Below are positions 6,180 to 11,467 of a stretch of DNA of 11,467 bases, in pieces (the first letter of the stretch is position 1; each line of letters starts with the position of its first letter). Location: the NCBI GenBank assembly GCA_949948825.1, contig CATLIJ010000057.1, positions 1 through 11,467 on the forward strand, read 5' to 3'. A program made the position numbers and the translations under genes. This DNA is from an uncultured Clostridiaceae bacterium. Its GTDB lineage: Bacteria > Bacillota > Clostridia > Lachnospirales > Lachnospiraceae. The notes under the pieces are model-generated. The model saw only the letters and a list, made by a program, of their open reading frames with translations. It had not been told where the DNA came from and made no database searches.

Positions 6180-7316
6180 GTGAGCGATTACGGAAGATAT
6201 GATAACAGAACCAGTTCGCGCCGGGGAAGCAGCGGAAGATCCACAGACAGCCGCCGGGGACAGAGCATAAGCCGGGAGCCTGCCAGAGGAAACCGGGGAG
6301 GATCTTCTGAGCGCAGAAATACTGGCAGCGGGAATGTAAGACCCATGAGAACATCTGGGGCAAGGTCCTCCGGACGGTCCCATGCAGGCTCTTCTGGCAG
6401 AGGAGGCGCTGCCCGGTCAGGAGGCTGGGCCATGGAGGATGAACGCGCCCGCGCCAGGGCCAGGGCCAGAAAGAAGAAAAAGCGCAGACAGCAGAAAATG
6501 ATGTTTGGAATTCTGTTCCTGATTGTCATGGTGGTGATCAGCGGTATTGTGTATGGGATTATGGGGTATCAAAGAGAAAAGAAGAAGCAGGAGCTTCTGG
6601 CAGAGGGAGTCCGGCTTTTGGAGGATGGAAGTTATGATGAGGCCATAGCGCGGCTGGATGAGGCCCTTCAATGGTCTAAGGGAAAGATAGGTGAGTTTGA
6701 GACCAATGTATTGTTATACCGTGCTGATGCAGAGTACCGTCTGGAGGATTATGCGGCAGCCCTGAATACTTATAATCTTCTTCGGAACAATGAGGAGGAG
6801 AATGCCCAATTTAAGAAGGGGGCAGCTCAATGTATGGTAAAAATGGGGGATTATGACGGAGCTCTTGAGCTTGGAGTCATTGATGGGTATATTTATAACC
6901 TAAGGGCATTGGAGCAGATCCGTGCAGAGGAATATGACGCGGCTTTGGAGTGGATTGCCAGAGGCAAGGCGGCAGGTGGCGAATCCATGCAGGATCTGTC
7001 TTATAATGAAGCAGTCATATGGGAGAACAAAGGAGATTATGCCAGGGCGTTAGAGCTGTTTGAGGCTTATAGAGAAAAGTATGGTCCGGATGAGAATGTG
7101 GAACGGGAGATTACCTTTTTGAGAAGCCGTCTGGAAAGCCATGAGGAATCCGTTGGAACCGAGGGCAGTCCGGATGATCAGGCAGTTTCCCCGGAAGCTG
7201 ACGGCACAGAAGGGAATGCCGTGCCATCGGAGGGAGAGTCTGGCGCCGGAGAGGGCGAGAGTGAAGGTCAGGAAAGCAGTGAAAGCGAAACCAGCGGCAA
7301 TGGAGCTGTAGGCTGA
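6180..7316 (+). CDS. Membrane-anchored TPR protein with disordered flanks
   Basis: From a GTG start at 6180 the product is 378 residues. Residues 1-85 are rich in Arg, Ser and Gly and are probably disordered. A very basic stretch ending KKKKRRQQK (98-106) precedes one transmembrane helix (about 108-130), which predicts an N-in, C-out topology. Residues 138-320 contain tetratricopeptide-like helical pairs, for example EGVRLLEDGSYDEAIARLDE (142-161), RADAEYRLEDYAAALNTY (181-198) and NKGDYARALELFEAY (283-297). The tail (325-378) is acidic and Ser/Gly/Glu-rich. TPRs are protein-interaction scaffolds, so an envelope assembly role is plausible but unproven. GTG is chosen because GGGAGAG (6171-6177) precedes it just after the dut stop; an in-frame ATG at 6129, inside dut, would add 17 residues but has no ribosome binding site. 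Confidence 0.8.
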   Translation: MSDYGRYDNRTSSRRGSSGRSTDSRRGQSISREPARGNRGGSSERRNTGSGNVRPMRTSGARSSGRSHAGSSGRGGAARSGGWAMEDERARARARARKKKKRRQQKMMFGILFLIVMVVISGIVYGIMGYQREKKKQELLAEGVRLLEDGSYDEAIARLDEALQWSKGKIGEFETNVLLYRADAEYRLEDYAAALNTYNLLRNNEEENAQFKKGAAQCMVKMGDYDGALELGVIDGYIYNLRALEQIRAEEYDAALEWIARGKAAGGESMQDLSYNEAVIWENKGDYARALELFEAYREKYGPDENVEREITFLRSRLESHEESVGTEGSPDDQAVSPEADGTEGNAVPSEGESGAGEGESEGQESSESETSGNGAVG

Positions 7317-7344
7317 ATAGGATATTCCTTTGACAGGAGTAGAA

Positions 7345-8598
7345 ATGGCAGAATTAATCGAAGTAAAGGATATGGAGGAGCGGGTGATCCTGATTGCCGT
7401 GGGAACGGAGGAAGGGACAGATGCAGCAGCCTCTTTGGAGGAGCTGGAGGATCTGGTGGATACTGCCGGAGCTGTAACGGTGGATAAGATTCTTCAGAAC
7501 CGGGAAAAGATTCATCCTGGAACCTATTTGGGAAAGGGAAAGCTTGAGGAGGTCAAGGAGCGGGTTTGGGAACTGAATGCTACAGGAGTGGTGTGTGATG
7601 ATGAGCTTTCTCCTGCGCAGCTCCGCAATCTGGAGGAAGCTTTGGATACAAAGGTAATGGACCGGACCATGGTGATTCTGGACATCTTTGCATCCCGGGC
7701 CATTACCAGTGAAGGTAATATTCAGGTTGAGCTGGCACAGTTAAAATACCGTGCCGCCCGTCTGGTGGGCCTGCGCAATTCCCTCTCCCGTCTGGGCGGA
7801 GGGATTGGCACCAGAGGGCCGGGTGAGAAGAAGCTGGAGATGGACCGAAGGCTGATTCATGAACGGATCAGCCAGTTAAAGTCAGAGCTTGAGGCAGTAA
7901 AACGTCACCGGGAGGTTCAGAGAAAACAGCGGGAGCGGGCTCATACGCCGGTGGCTGCCATTGTGGGATATACCAATGCAGGCAAATCCACCCTTTTGAA
8001 CCGTCTGACTCATGCAGGAATTCTGGCAGAGGATAAGCTGTTTGCCACCCTGGACCCAACCACCCGGAGTCTGGAGCTAGAGAGCGGTCAGAAGCTTCTT
8101 ATGACTGATACTGTTGGATTTATTCGGAAGCTTCCCCACCATCTGGTAGAAGCTTTTAAAAGCACGTTGGAGGAAGCAAAATATAGTGATCTGATTCTTC
8201 ATGTGGTAGACAGCTCCAGCTCTCAGATGGATATGCAGATGCATGTGGTTTATGAGACCCTGCGGGAGCTGGGGGCAGATGGCAAGACTGTGGTAACTGT
8301 ATTTAACAAGATGGACCAAAGGCAGGAAGAGCAGCTTCCAAGAGATTTGCATTCTGATTATCAGGTGAGGATTTCCGCCAGGACCGGTCAGGGGATCGAG
8401 GATTTGTTAAGCCTTCTGGAACGCATTTTGAGAAATCAGAATGTGTATTTTGAGCGGGTATTTTCTTATTCAGAGGCGGGAAGGATTCAGCAGATCCGCA
8501 AATATGGAGAACTTTTGTCAGAGGAGTACCGGGAGGACGGAATCGCAGTAAAAGCATATATTCCGGCAGAGCTTTTTGCCGGACTTTTGGGGGAGTGA
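7345..8598 (+). CDS. hflX: Ribosome-associated GTPase HflX
   Basis: HflX is a GTPase that binds ribosomes near the peptidyl transferase centre and splits stalled or heat-damaged ribosomes. This 417-residue protein is full length. The N-terminal HflX domain includes HPGTYLGKGKLEEV (57-70) and the signature GGGIGTRGPGEKKLEMDRR (151-169), followed by a helical linker. The G domain has G1 GYTNAGKS (208-215), the G2 region TLDPTTR (235-241), G3 DTVG (255-258), G4 NKMD (321-324) and a G5-like SAR (344-346). The ATG at 7345 follows AGGAG (7335-7339) with 5-nt spacing. It is co-directional with the TPR gene 28 nt upstream and almost abuts the next gene. Confidence 0.96.
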   Translation: MAELIEVKDMEERVILIAVGTEEGTDAAASLEELEDLVDTAGAVTVDKILQNREKIHPGTYLGKGKLEEVKERVWELNATGVVCDDELSPAQLRNLEEALDTKVMDRTMVILDIFASRAITSEGNIQVELAQLKYRAARLVGLRNSLSRLGGGIGTRGPGEKKLEMDRRLIHERISQLKSELEAVKRHREVQRKQRERAHTPVAAIVGYTNAGKSTLLNRLTHAGILAEDKLFATLDPTTRSLELESGQKLLMTDTVGFIRKLPHHLVEAFKSTLEEAKYSDLILHVVDSSSSQMDMQMHVVYETLRELGADGKTVVTVFNKMDQRQEEQLPRDLHSDYQVRISARTGQGIEDLLSLLERILRNQNVYFERVFSYSEAGRIQQIRKYGELLSEEYREDGIAVKAYIPAELFAGLLGE

Positions 8599-8602
8599 GC
8601 GT

Positions 8603-9058
8603 ATGGATTGGGAAGATAACAAGCTGGAATCGTCAAACTGGCAGCGGGCAGACAATGCCCGGAGCGTATGGGAGCGGAAAAGTGCCGGGGATTTACTCAA
8701 GTTTCTGTTCCTGGGGATTCTTGTTGCTGTTCTTGTGGTCTTATATATTTACAAACCATGGGAAGGGAAAAAATACGAAAGCTGGATGGCTGAAATGCTG
8801 GTGGTGGATAAAGAGGTGATGGAGGCAGATGGAGACAAGGTCTATCTACTCCAGTGTGAGGATAAAAATGGGGAAAAGAGCACTTTGGAGATTGCCAATG
8901 AGGCCATGAAGGAGACCTTTGACGAGAAGGTGGTGTTCCATCAGATTCGAAGGGGAAAGTATTATCGGTTTAAAGTGAGCGAGGCAGCGGCATTTGACAC
9001 TCATTATCCTTGTATCTCCGGGGCTGCTCAGTTGATTGAAGGTTTTTCGGAAGAATAG
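8603..9058 (+). CDS. Single-pass membrane protein of unknown function
   Basis: A 151-residue protein starting 4 nt after the hflX stop, with GGGGGAG (8589-8594) inside the end of hflX as its ribosome binding site, so translation is likely coupled. The first ~30 residues are polar. One transmembrane helix follows (about 31-51, FLFLGILVAVLVVLYIY), then ~100 residues probably outside the membrane. This outer part alternates charged and hydrophobic residues (KVYLLQCEDKNG, VVFHQIRRGKYYRFKVSE), suggesting a small beta-rich, OB- or barrel-like domain. Two cysteines (85 and 137) are the only ones present. I do not recognise the family. It is the last gene of its run, with a terminator about 38 nt downstream. 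Confidence 0.8.
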   Translation: MDWEDNKLESSNWQRADNARSVWERKSAGDLLKFLFLGILVAVLVVLYIYKPWEGKKYESWMAEMLVVDKEVMEADGDKVYLLQCEDKNGEKSTLEIANEAMKETFDEKVVFHQIRRGKYYRFKVSEAAAFDTHYPCISGAAQLIEGFSEE

Positions 9059-9095
9059 TACTCCGGACAGAAAGATGAAAAGAAGGAGAAAAAAG

Positions 9096-9125
9096 CGGCT
9101 GCAGGGTATTTGCAGCCGTTTTTTT
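9096..9125. terminator. Bidirectional intrinsic terminator between convergent genes
   Basis: CGGCTGCA (9096-9103) pairs perfectly with TGCAGCCG (9111-9118) around a 7-nt loop. Seven T follow on the plus strand (9119-9125). A run of six A (9089-9094) precedes the stem, one base away, so the minus-strand transcript also gets a stem followed by a U-run. It can therefore end both the hflX-side transcript and the GntR transcript that converge here. Confidence 0.92.
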
Positions 9126-9150
9126 GATGCAATCGCTTTTTTGATGCAAT
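9120..9150. repeat. Short tandem duplication beside the terminator
   Basis: TTTTTTGATGCAAT occurs at 9120-9133 and again at 9137-9150, separated by CGC, so a 17-nt unit is present almost twice. It copies the T-tract of the adjacent terminator but not its stem, and lies just before the 3' end of the GntR gene. It looks like a small slippage duplication. Confidence 0.8.
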
Positions 9151-9153
9151 AGT

Positions 9154-9864
9154 TCAGGAGGAAATGCCAGCTATGTGATTGAGCATACAGGTCATGGCCT
9201 CACCGGGACTCTGGTTGCGGATGGCATCCAGTATGGACTGATGCATACGGACCATCTGCTCCAGGGTCTGCATCAGAGAGGAGATTTTGGAGAAGCTTTC
9301 TCTTGTTTCTGTCTCACAGGCTTCTGCAATACCAGCCATGGCTGTGATCATCAGAGGATTCTTGGTGTATCCGGCAATGGATTCATGAAAATTCCGGTCA
9401 AGAAGAGGAATCTGGTCATAGTTTCCCCCTTCCCTGGCAGCAGCCAGTTGATTTTGAATCTGCTGCAGCTGGCGGATATCTTCCACAGTGGCTCGTTCTG
9501 CAGCCAGAGCAGCTGCCTGGCCCTCCAGCATCAGACGAAACTCAAGGAAATTTTGCGGACTGGTTCCCTGGATTACTGCCTTTAGGGGAGTGGCCTCTAA
9601 GATAACGGAATAGCTGTTTACAATGGTCCCCCGTTTGGTGCGGGTGACATAACCAGACAGTTCCAAAGCTTTATAAGCTTCCCGAATGGTACTTCTCCCT
9701 ACAGAAAGCTGTTCACAGAGAACAGCTTCATTGGGAAATATATAACCTTCTGGAAATTCTCCATTTTGAATCAGCTGACTGATCTTTTCATATATCATGT
9801 CAGACATATTTTTTTTCGGATGTGTATTGATTAAATTCTGCAATTGGTGAATTGGAGTGGACAT
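9154..9864 (-). CDS. GntR-family regulator, FadR/FCD subfamily
   Basis: A 236-residue transcription regulator. The N-terminal winged helix-turn-helix spans about 20-85, with the recognition region LSVGRSTIREAYKALELSGY (53-72). The C-terminal all-helical FCD ligand domain spans about 105-233. The four metal-ligand positions typical of FCD domains are present: Asp156 and His160 in DRNFH, His208 in MHQSILDAI and His230 near the end. Such proteins usually sense a small carboxylate or sugar acid and repress nearby genes; the effector is unknown here, and no metabolic gene lies next to it in the window. The ATG at 9864 is preferred because a perfect promoter lies 50-78 nt upstream; the more distal in-frame ATG at 9942 lies within the -35 box. 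The ribosome binding site AGGAGA is slightly distant (about 11 nt). It may control itself or the divergent RNA/PBECR4 unit. Confidence 0.92.
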   Translation of the reverse strand: MSTPIHQLQNLINTHPKKNMSDMIYEKISQLIQNGEFPEGYIFPNEAVLCEQLSVGRSTIREAYKALELSGYVTRTKRGTIVNSYSVILEATPLKAVIQGTSPQNFLEFRLMLEGQAAALAAERATVEDIRQLQQIQNQLAAAREGGNYDQIPLLDRNFHESIAGYTKNPLMITAMAGIAEACETETRESFSKISSLMQTLEQMVRMHQSILDAIRNQSPGEAMTCMLNHIAGISS

Positions 9865-9888
9865 AGTAAGGAAATCTCCTGTCTGTAT

Positions 9889-9901
9889 GTTGTCATGCAA
9901 C
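9889..9901. promoter_or_regulatory. Candidate GntR/FCD operator in the regulator's leader
   Basis: GTTGTCATGCAAC has inverted GTTG/CAAC ends and matches the general TTGTnnnnCAA spacing of FCD-family operators. It lies just downstream of the predicted start of the GntR transcript (near 9907), a position fit for autorepression. The assignment is an inference from pattern and position only. Confidence 0.35.
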
Positions 9902-9913
9902 TGTATAAAAGCT

Positions 9914-9942
9914 ATTATAGTATGAAATAAGAAGCTTGTCAA
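9914..9942 (-). promoter_or_regulatory. Perfect-consensus SigA promoter for the GntR gene
   Basis: Read on the minus strand, TTGACA (9942-9937) is followed after exactly 17 nt by TATAAT (9919-9914), a full match to the vegetative consensus. Transcription would start near 9907, leaving a leader of about 43 nt before the ATG at 9864. So strong a promoter on a regulator gene suggests that it is normally held down by repression. Confidence 0.85.
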
Positions 9943-9978
9943 AGGAGTTTTTTGCCTTATTTTACTTACCAGAGTTCT

Positions 9979-10006
9979 GTTGACTGATTATATGACATCA
10001 GACAAC
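9979..10006. promoter_or_regulatory. Inverted repeat between divergent promoters
   Basis: GTTGACTGAT (9979-9988) and ATCAGACAAC (9997-10006) are reverse complements at 9 of 10 positions, with an 8-nt AT-rich spacer. The arm ends GTTG/CAAC are the same as in the site at 9889-9901. The repeat lies midway between the minus-strand promoter (9914-9942) and the plus-strand promoter (10041-10069), with no T-tract. It fits a dimeric repressor site better than a terminator. The link to the adjacent GntR protein is inferred. Confidence 0.5.
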
Positions 10007-10040
10007 ATATTAATAACATTCAATTATCTCGAAATACTGA

Positions 10041-10069
10041 TTGACATATTTTCGTGTCTGTCGTAATAT
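10041..10069 (+). promoter_or_regulatory. Strong SigA-type promoter of the non-coding RNA
   Basis: TTGACA (10041-10046), a 17-nt spacer and TAATAT (10064-10069) make a near-consensus promoter pointing away from the GntR gene. Transcription would begin near 10076-10079. No gene starts within the next ~190 nt, so the promoter first produces untranslated RNA. Confidence 0.8.
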
Positions 10070-10076
10070 AATAATA

Positions 10077-10244
10077 AAGACGGGCAACTTGAGTGTCAGT
10101 CAAAGCATTGACATAAGGTGTTGTGCCAGAAGGCAGTGCCTTACGAGCTTTGAATGGGTTTGACGTTTACCGCATTCTGGCTAGGCTGCTATGCAGTTGA
10201 AAGAAAACGTCAGGAAAAGCTCTGCGAAAGCAGGGCTTTTCTTG
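10077..10244 (+). ncRNA. Structured non-coding RNA / leader upstream of PBECR4-like gene
   Basis: About 168 nt between a strong promoter and an intrinsic terminator, rich in complementary segments. (1) CAAAGC (10101-10106) pairs with GCTTTG (10147-10152) and encloses a hairpin. (2) That hairpin pairs 10115-10120 with 10137-10142 and TGCC with GGCA around an AGAA loop (10128-10131). (3) TGACGTTT (10161-10168) pairs with AAACGTCA (10205-10212), enclosing a small CTGC/GCAG hairpin. (4) The terminator hairpin follows. A segment GAGCTTT (10145-10151) is also perfectly complementary to AAAGCTC (10216-10222) in the terminator arm, so it could act as an antiterminator. I do not match it to a known RNA family. 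It may be a regulatory leader or a stand-alone small RNA; tandem repeats like those of ToxI antitoxins are not seen. The 5' end is estimated. Confidence 0.6.
10215..10244 (+). terminator. Intrinsic terminator ending the non-coding RNA
   Basis: An 11-bp stem, AAAAGCTCTGC (10215-10225) with GCAGGGCTTTT (10230-10240), closes a GAAA tetraloop; one pair is a G-U wobble. The T-run is short (TTTT then CTTG), so termination may be partial. The PBECR4-like gene starts 30 nt later with no visible promoter of its own, so some read-through is probably needed. Confidence 0.75.
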
Positions 10245-10270
10245 TTTCAAAAGGGAGAGAGGTAAGTCTG

Positions 10271-10858
10271 ATGCGTAATGTGTATGACTGCGTAGAGGCT
10301 TTTGGAAAACTGCTGGATAAAGAATACCATTTAGTGTTGGGAAGAAAAAATAAATCTGTTTCAATACAAATAAATTTTGACAAAAAAGAGTGCTTCCATT
10401 TGATGGGATTTCAATATCTGACAGACAGACCAGAATTAGCCCATGACAGGGGAAAAATATTTGATGCAATAAGGGAACGTCGGATAACGGCAGAACAGAT
10501 CCAGTCATCCGATCTGTATTACAGGATTGCAGACAGGGTAGATATGTTCCCGCTTCTGGAAAACATGATTGACAGCAATGATACGATCTTTAAGTACAAC
10601 AGGAAACTCAATGTTTATTCAGTTATTAAAGCGGATTATATTATGAAAAACAATGCAGAAGGAAGAAATATTTTTTTGTTCCTGACAGGGAAAGGAGAGG
10701 AAGGAAGATATTTTTGTCGTTCATTTTTCCCACAGGATAAAATGGATTATACAAAGAATCAGGCATTATGGACTTTGCTTTATAAGAAGAAAGTCACTCT
10801 TTCAACAGGAGAAGAAGAAATACTGTATGACAGGTTAAAAAAGATGGATAAGGGATAG
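10271..10858 (+). CDS. PBECR4-like nuclease-superfamily protein
   Basis: A 195-residue soluble protein that I recognise from memory as resembling PBECR4 (phage-Barnase-EndoU-ColicinE5/D-RelE-like nuclease) proteins of clostridia and their mobile elements. Conserved-looking stretches are CFHLMGFQYLTDRPEL (41-56) with His43, the NDTIFKYNRKLNVYSVIKAD segment (103-122), IFLFL (134-138), and RSFFPQDKMDYTKNQALWTL (150-169) with Lys157, Tyr160 and Lys162. Catalytic residues are not established for this family as far as I know. The ATG at 10271 is chosen for GGGAGAGAGG (10253-10262), 8 nt upstream; an in-frame ATG at 10154 would add 39 residues translated through the RNA stems and lacks a good site. 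The gene looks more AT-rich than the housekeeping genes nearby, which suggests acquisition. No protein partner is adjacent. Confidence 0.75.
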   Translation: MRNVYDCVEAFGKLLDKEYHLVLGRKNKSVSIQINFDKKECFHLMGFQYLTDRPELAHDRGKIFDAIRERRITAEQIQSSDLYYRIADRVDMFPLLENMIDSNDTIFKYNRKLNVYSVIKADYIMKNNAEGRNIFLFLTGKGEEGRYFCRSFFPQDKMDYTKNQALWTLLYKKKVTLSTGEEEILYDRLKKMDKG

Positions 10859-10931
10859 CAGAGAGAATGGCTTTTAAGGAGTGCATGGAGCTTTCTAAAA
10901 AATTTTGTATTTATGTGCCTTGCGGTCTTTG

Positions 10932-10982
10932 CCTCAGGCTTCCGTCAGGGAGAGCTATTCTTCCGTGCTCTCCCTCCAGAGG
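10932..10982. repeat. Hairpin downstream of the PBECR4-like gene
   Basis: AGGGAGAGC (10947-10955) pairs perfectly with GCTCTCCCT (10967-10975) around an 11-nt loop; CCTC (10932-10935) and GAGG (10979-10982) can extend it as an outer stem. No T-run follows closely (GTTGTGTTTT starts at 10983), so it is a weak terminator at best. It may protect the 3' end of the PBECR4 transcript or be a palindromic repeat. The flanking 10859-10931 and 10983-11036 hold nothing else I can support. Confidence 0.55.
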
Positions 10983-11036
10983 TTGTGTTTTATGATATTT
11001 ATGATAAAGTGACATTCTGCTTCACTGAATCTGATG

Positions 11037-11078
11037 GGTGAGTTTTAAAAAGGATATTCCTTACCCATATAACTCACC
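11037..11078. repeat. Nested inverted repeats at the end of the peptidoglycan-binding gene
   Basis: GGTGAGTT (11037-11044) is the exact reverse complement of AACTCACC (11071-11078). Nested inside, AAGGA (11050-11054) pairs with TCCTT (11058-11062). The structure overlaps the last codons and the stop (11061-11063) of the minus-strand gene. On that strand the inner hairpin is followed by a few T, so it could serve as a weak terminator for it. Confidence 0.5.
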
Positions 11079-11467
11079 AATCCCAGACACTGCCACATAG
11101 ATATGAGAAATCTTATACCAGGTGGCAAAATCAATGACGCCAGTTTGAGGCAATCCAAACACAGACTGAAAGGTCTTTACAGCAGCTGCAGTGGCAGGGC
11201 CAAAGATTCCGTCTGGAATCACATCCGGAATGGCAGAATAGATGGAGGCAATGGTGCGCAGCTGTTCCTGTACCTGGCGGACCTTCTGACCGGAGCTGCC
11301 AAGAGTCAGGTTGTAACCAGGCCAGGAGGCCGGAATGCCGGAGATTTCTTCCGCAGTGTTAATATACATGTTATCGCCGTAAAAATTTCGGATAATCTCA
11401 ATGGGACTGTAGCCCTGCTCCCCTAAGTCGCAGGAGCCCCACTGGGTCATCCAGCCCCGGTGAAGGC
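11061..11467 (-). CDS. Peptidoglycan-binding protein, C-terminal part (cut by window edge)
   Basis: The frame is open to the right edge, so the start lies outside; the visible part is about 134 residues. It begins with GWMTQWGSCDLGEQGYSPIE, which resembles the region after the SpoIID-like core in clostridial cell-wall proteins. A PG_binding_1 domain follows, from LGSSGQKVRQVQEQLRTIA through DGIFGPATAAAVKTFQSVFG to GVIDFATWYKI, a three-helix module that binds peptidoglycan. A short IYVAVSGIGELYG tail ends the protein. Such proteins are often linked to spore or cell-wall remodelling in Lachnospiraceae. The Met at 11450 is probably internal. It converges on the PBECR4 unit and is not part of it. 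Confidence 0.85.
   Translation of the reverse strand, partial: LHRGWMTQWGSCDLGEQGYSPIEIIRNFYGDNMYINTAEEISGIPASWPGYNLTLGSSGQKVRQVQEQLRTIASIYSAIPDVIPDGIFGPATAAAVKTFQSVFGLPQTGVIDFATWYKISHIYVAVSGIGELYG

Noticed and set aside
9175..9585. Plus-strand frame of 136 codons opposite the GntR gene
   Set aside because: It is antisense to a clear GntR/FCD regulator with intact motifs and has no supporting ribosome binding site.
10077..10244. The structured RNA as a tRNA, SRP RNA, 6S RNA or tandem-repeat ToxI antitoxin
   Set aside because: No tRNA cloverleaf or T-loop consensus, no SRP GGAA/GCAG core, no single long bulged helix as in 6S, and no tandem repeats were seen.
10154..10270. N-terminal extension of the PBECR4-like protein from ATG 10154
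   Set aside because: It would be translated through the RNA stems and terminator hairpin, has no good ribosome binding site, and a strong one sits before ATG 10271.
10867..10995. 42-codon cysteine-containing frame just after the PBECR4-like gene
   Set aside because: It runs through the 10932-10982 hairpin, has a poor ribosome binding site and no recognisable features; likely chance.
11103..11426. Plus-strand frame opposite the peptidoglycan-binding gene
   Set aside because: Antisense to a clear PG_binding_1 domain, with no independent support.
1..11467. CRISPR arrays, rRNA or tRNA genes, intact insertion sequences
   Set aside because: No regularly spaced repeats, no rRNA or tRNA signatures and no transposase frame were found by eye on either strand.

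Overview
This window most likely comes from a member of the Lachnospiraceae or a close clostridial relative. The evidence is the gene content: adjacent scpA and scpB, a dUTPase, hflX, a spore-former-style peptidoglycan-binding protein and an FCD-type GntR regulator. Strong purine-rich ribosome binding sites and near-consensus SigA promoters agree. The genus is not determined by anything seen here.

Positions 1-3245 hold a tightly packed plus-strand surface-polymer operon. It contains the tail of an unknown upstream gene, an IspD/TarI-type cytidylyltransferase, a zinc-dependent polyol-type dehydrogenase and a CDP-glycerol glycerophosphotransferase-family protein. Start/stop overlaps (TAATG and ATGA) couple most members. 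The combination resembles TarI/TarJ/TarF-L logic: reduce a sugar phosphate, activate the polyol phosphate with CTP, then transfer it to a cell-surface polymer. An inverted-repeat element (754-841) sits between the first two enzymes.

Positions 3246-4199 are sparse. They hold an 81-residue coiled-coil protein closed by a strong terminator, and a decayed remnant of an ATPase/PD-(D/E)XK nuclease-family gene that appears internally deleted.

Positions 4200-9125 are housekeeping plus-strand genes: scpA and scpB (chromosome condensation partners of SMC), dut with its own promoter overlapping the scpB stop, a membrane-anchored TPR protein with disordered flanks, hflX, and a single-pass membrane protein of unknown function. 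A bidirectional terminator ends this set.

Positions 9154-10858 form a divergent accessory module. A minus-strand GntR/FCD regulator is driven by a perfect TTGACA-17-TATAAT promoter. Facing the other way, a second strong promoter (TTGACA-17-TAATAT) transcribes about 170 nt of structured non-coding sequence ending in an intrinsic terminator, followed at once by a PBECR4-like (Barnase/EndoU/ColicinE5/RelE-like nuclease superfamily) protein. No separate promoter is visible for that protein, so its expression seems to depend on read-through. The RNA has a 7-nt segment perfectly complementary to the terminator arm, so terminator and antiterminator folds can be drawn. This RNA-nuclease pair is the most interesting part of the window; it could be an attenuation leader or a type III toxin-antitoxin-like arrangement.

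The right edge (11061-11467, minus strand) is the C-terminal part of a peptidoglycan-binding protein cut by the window end.
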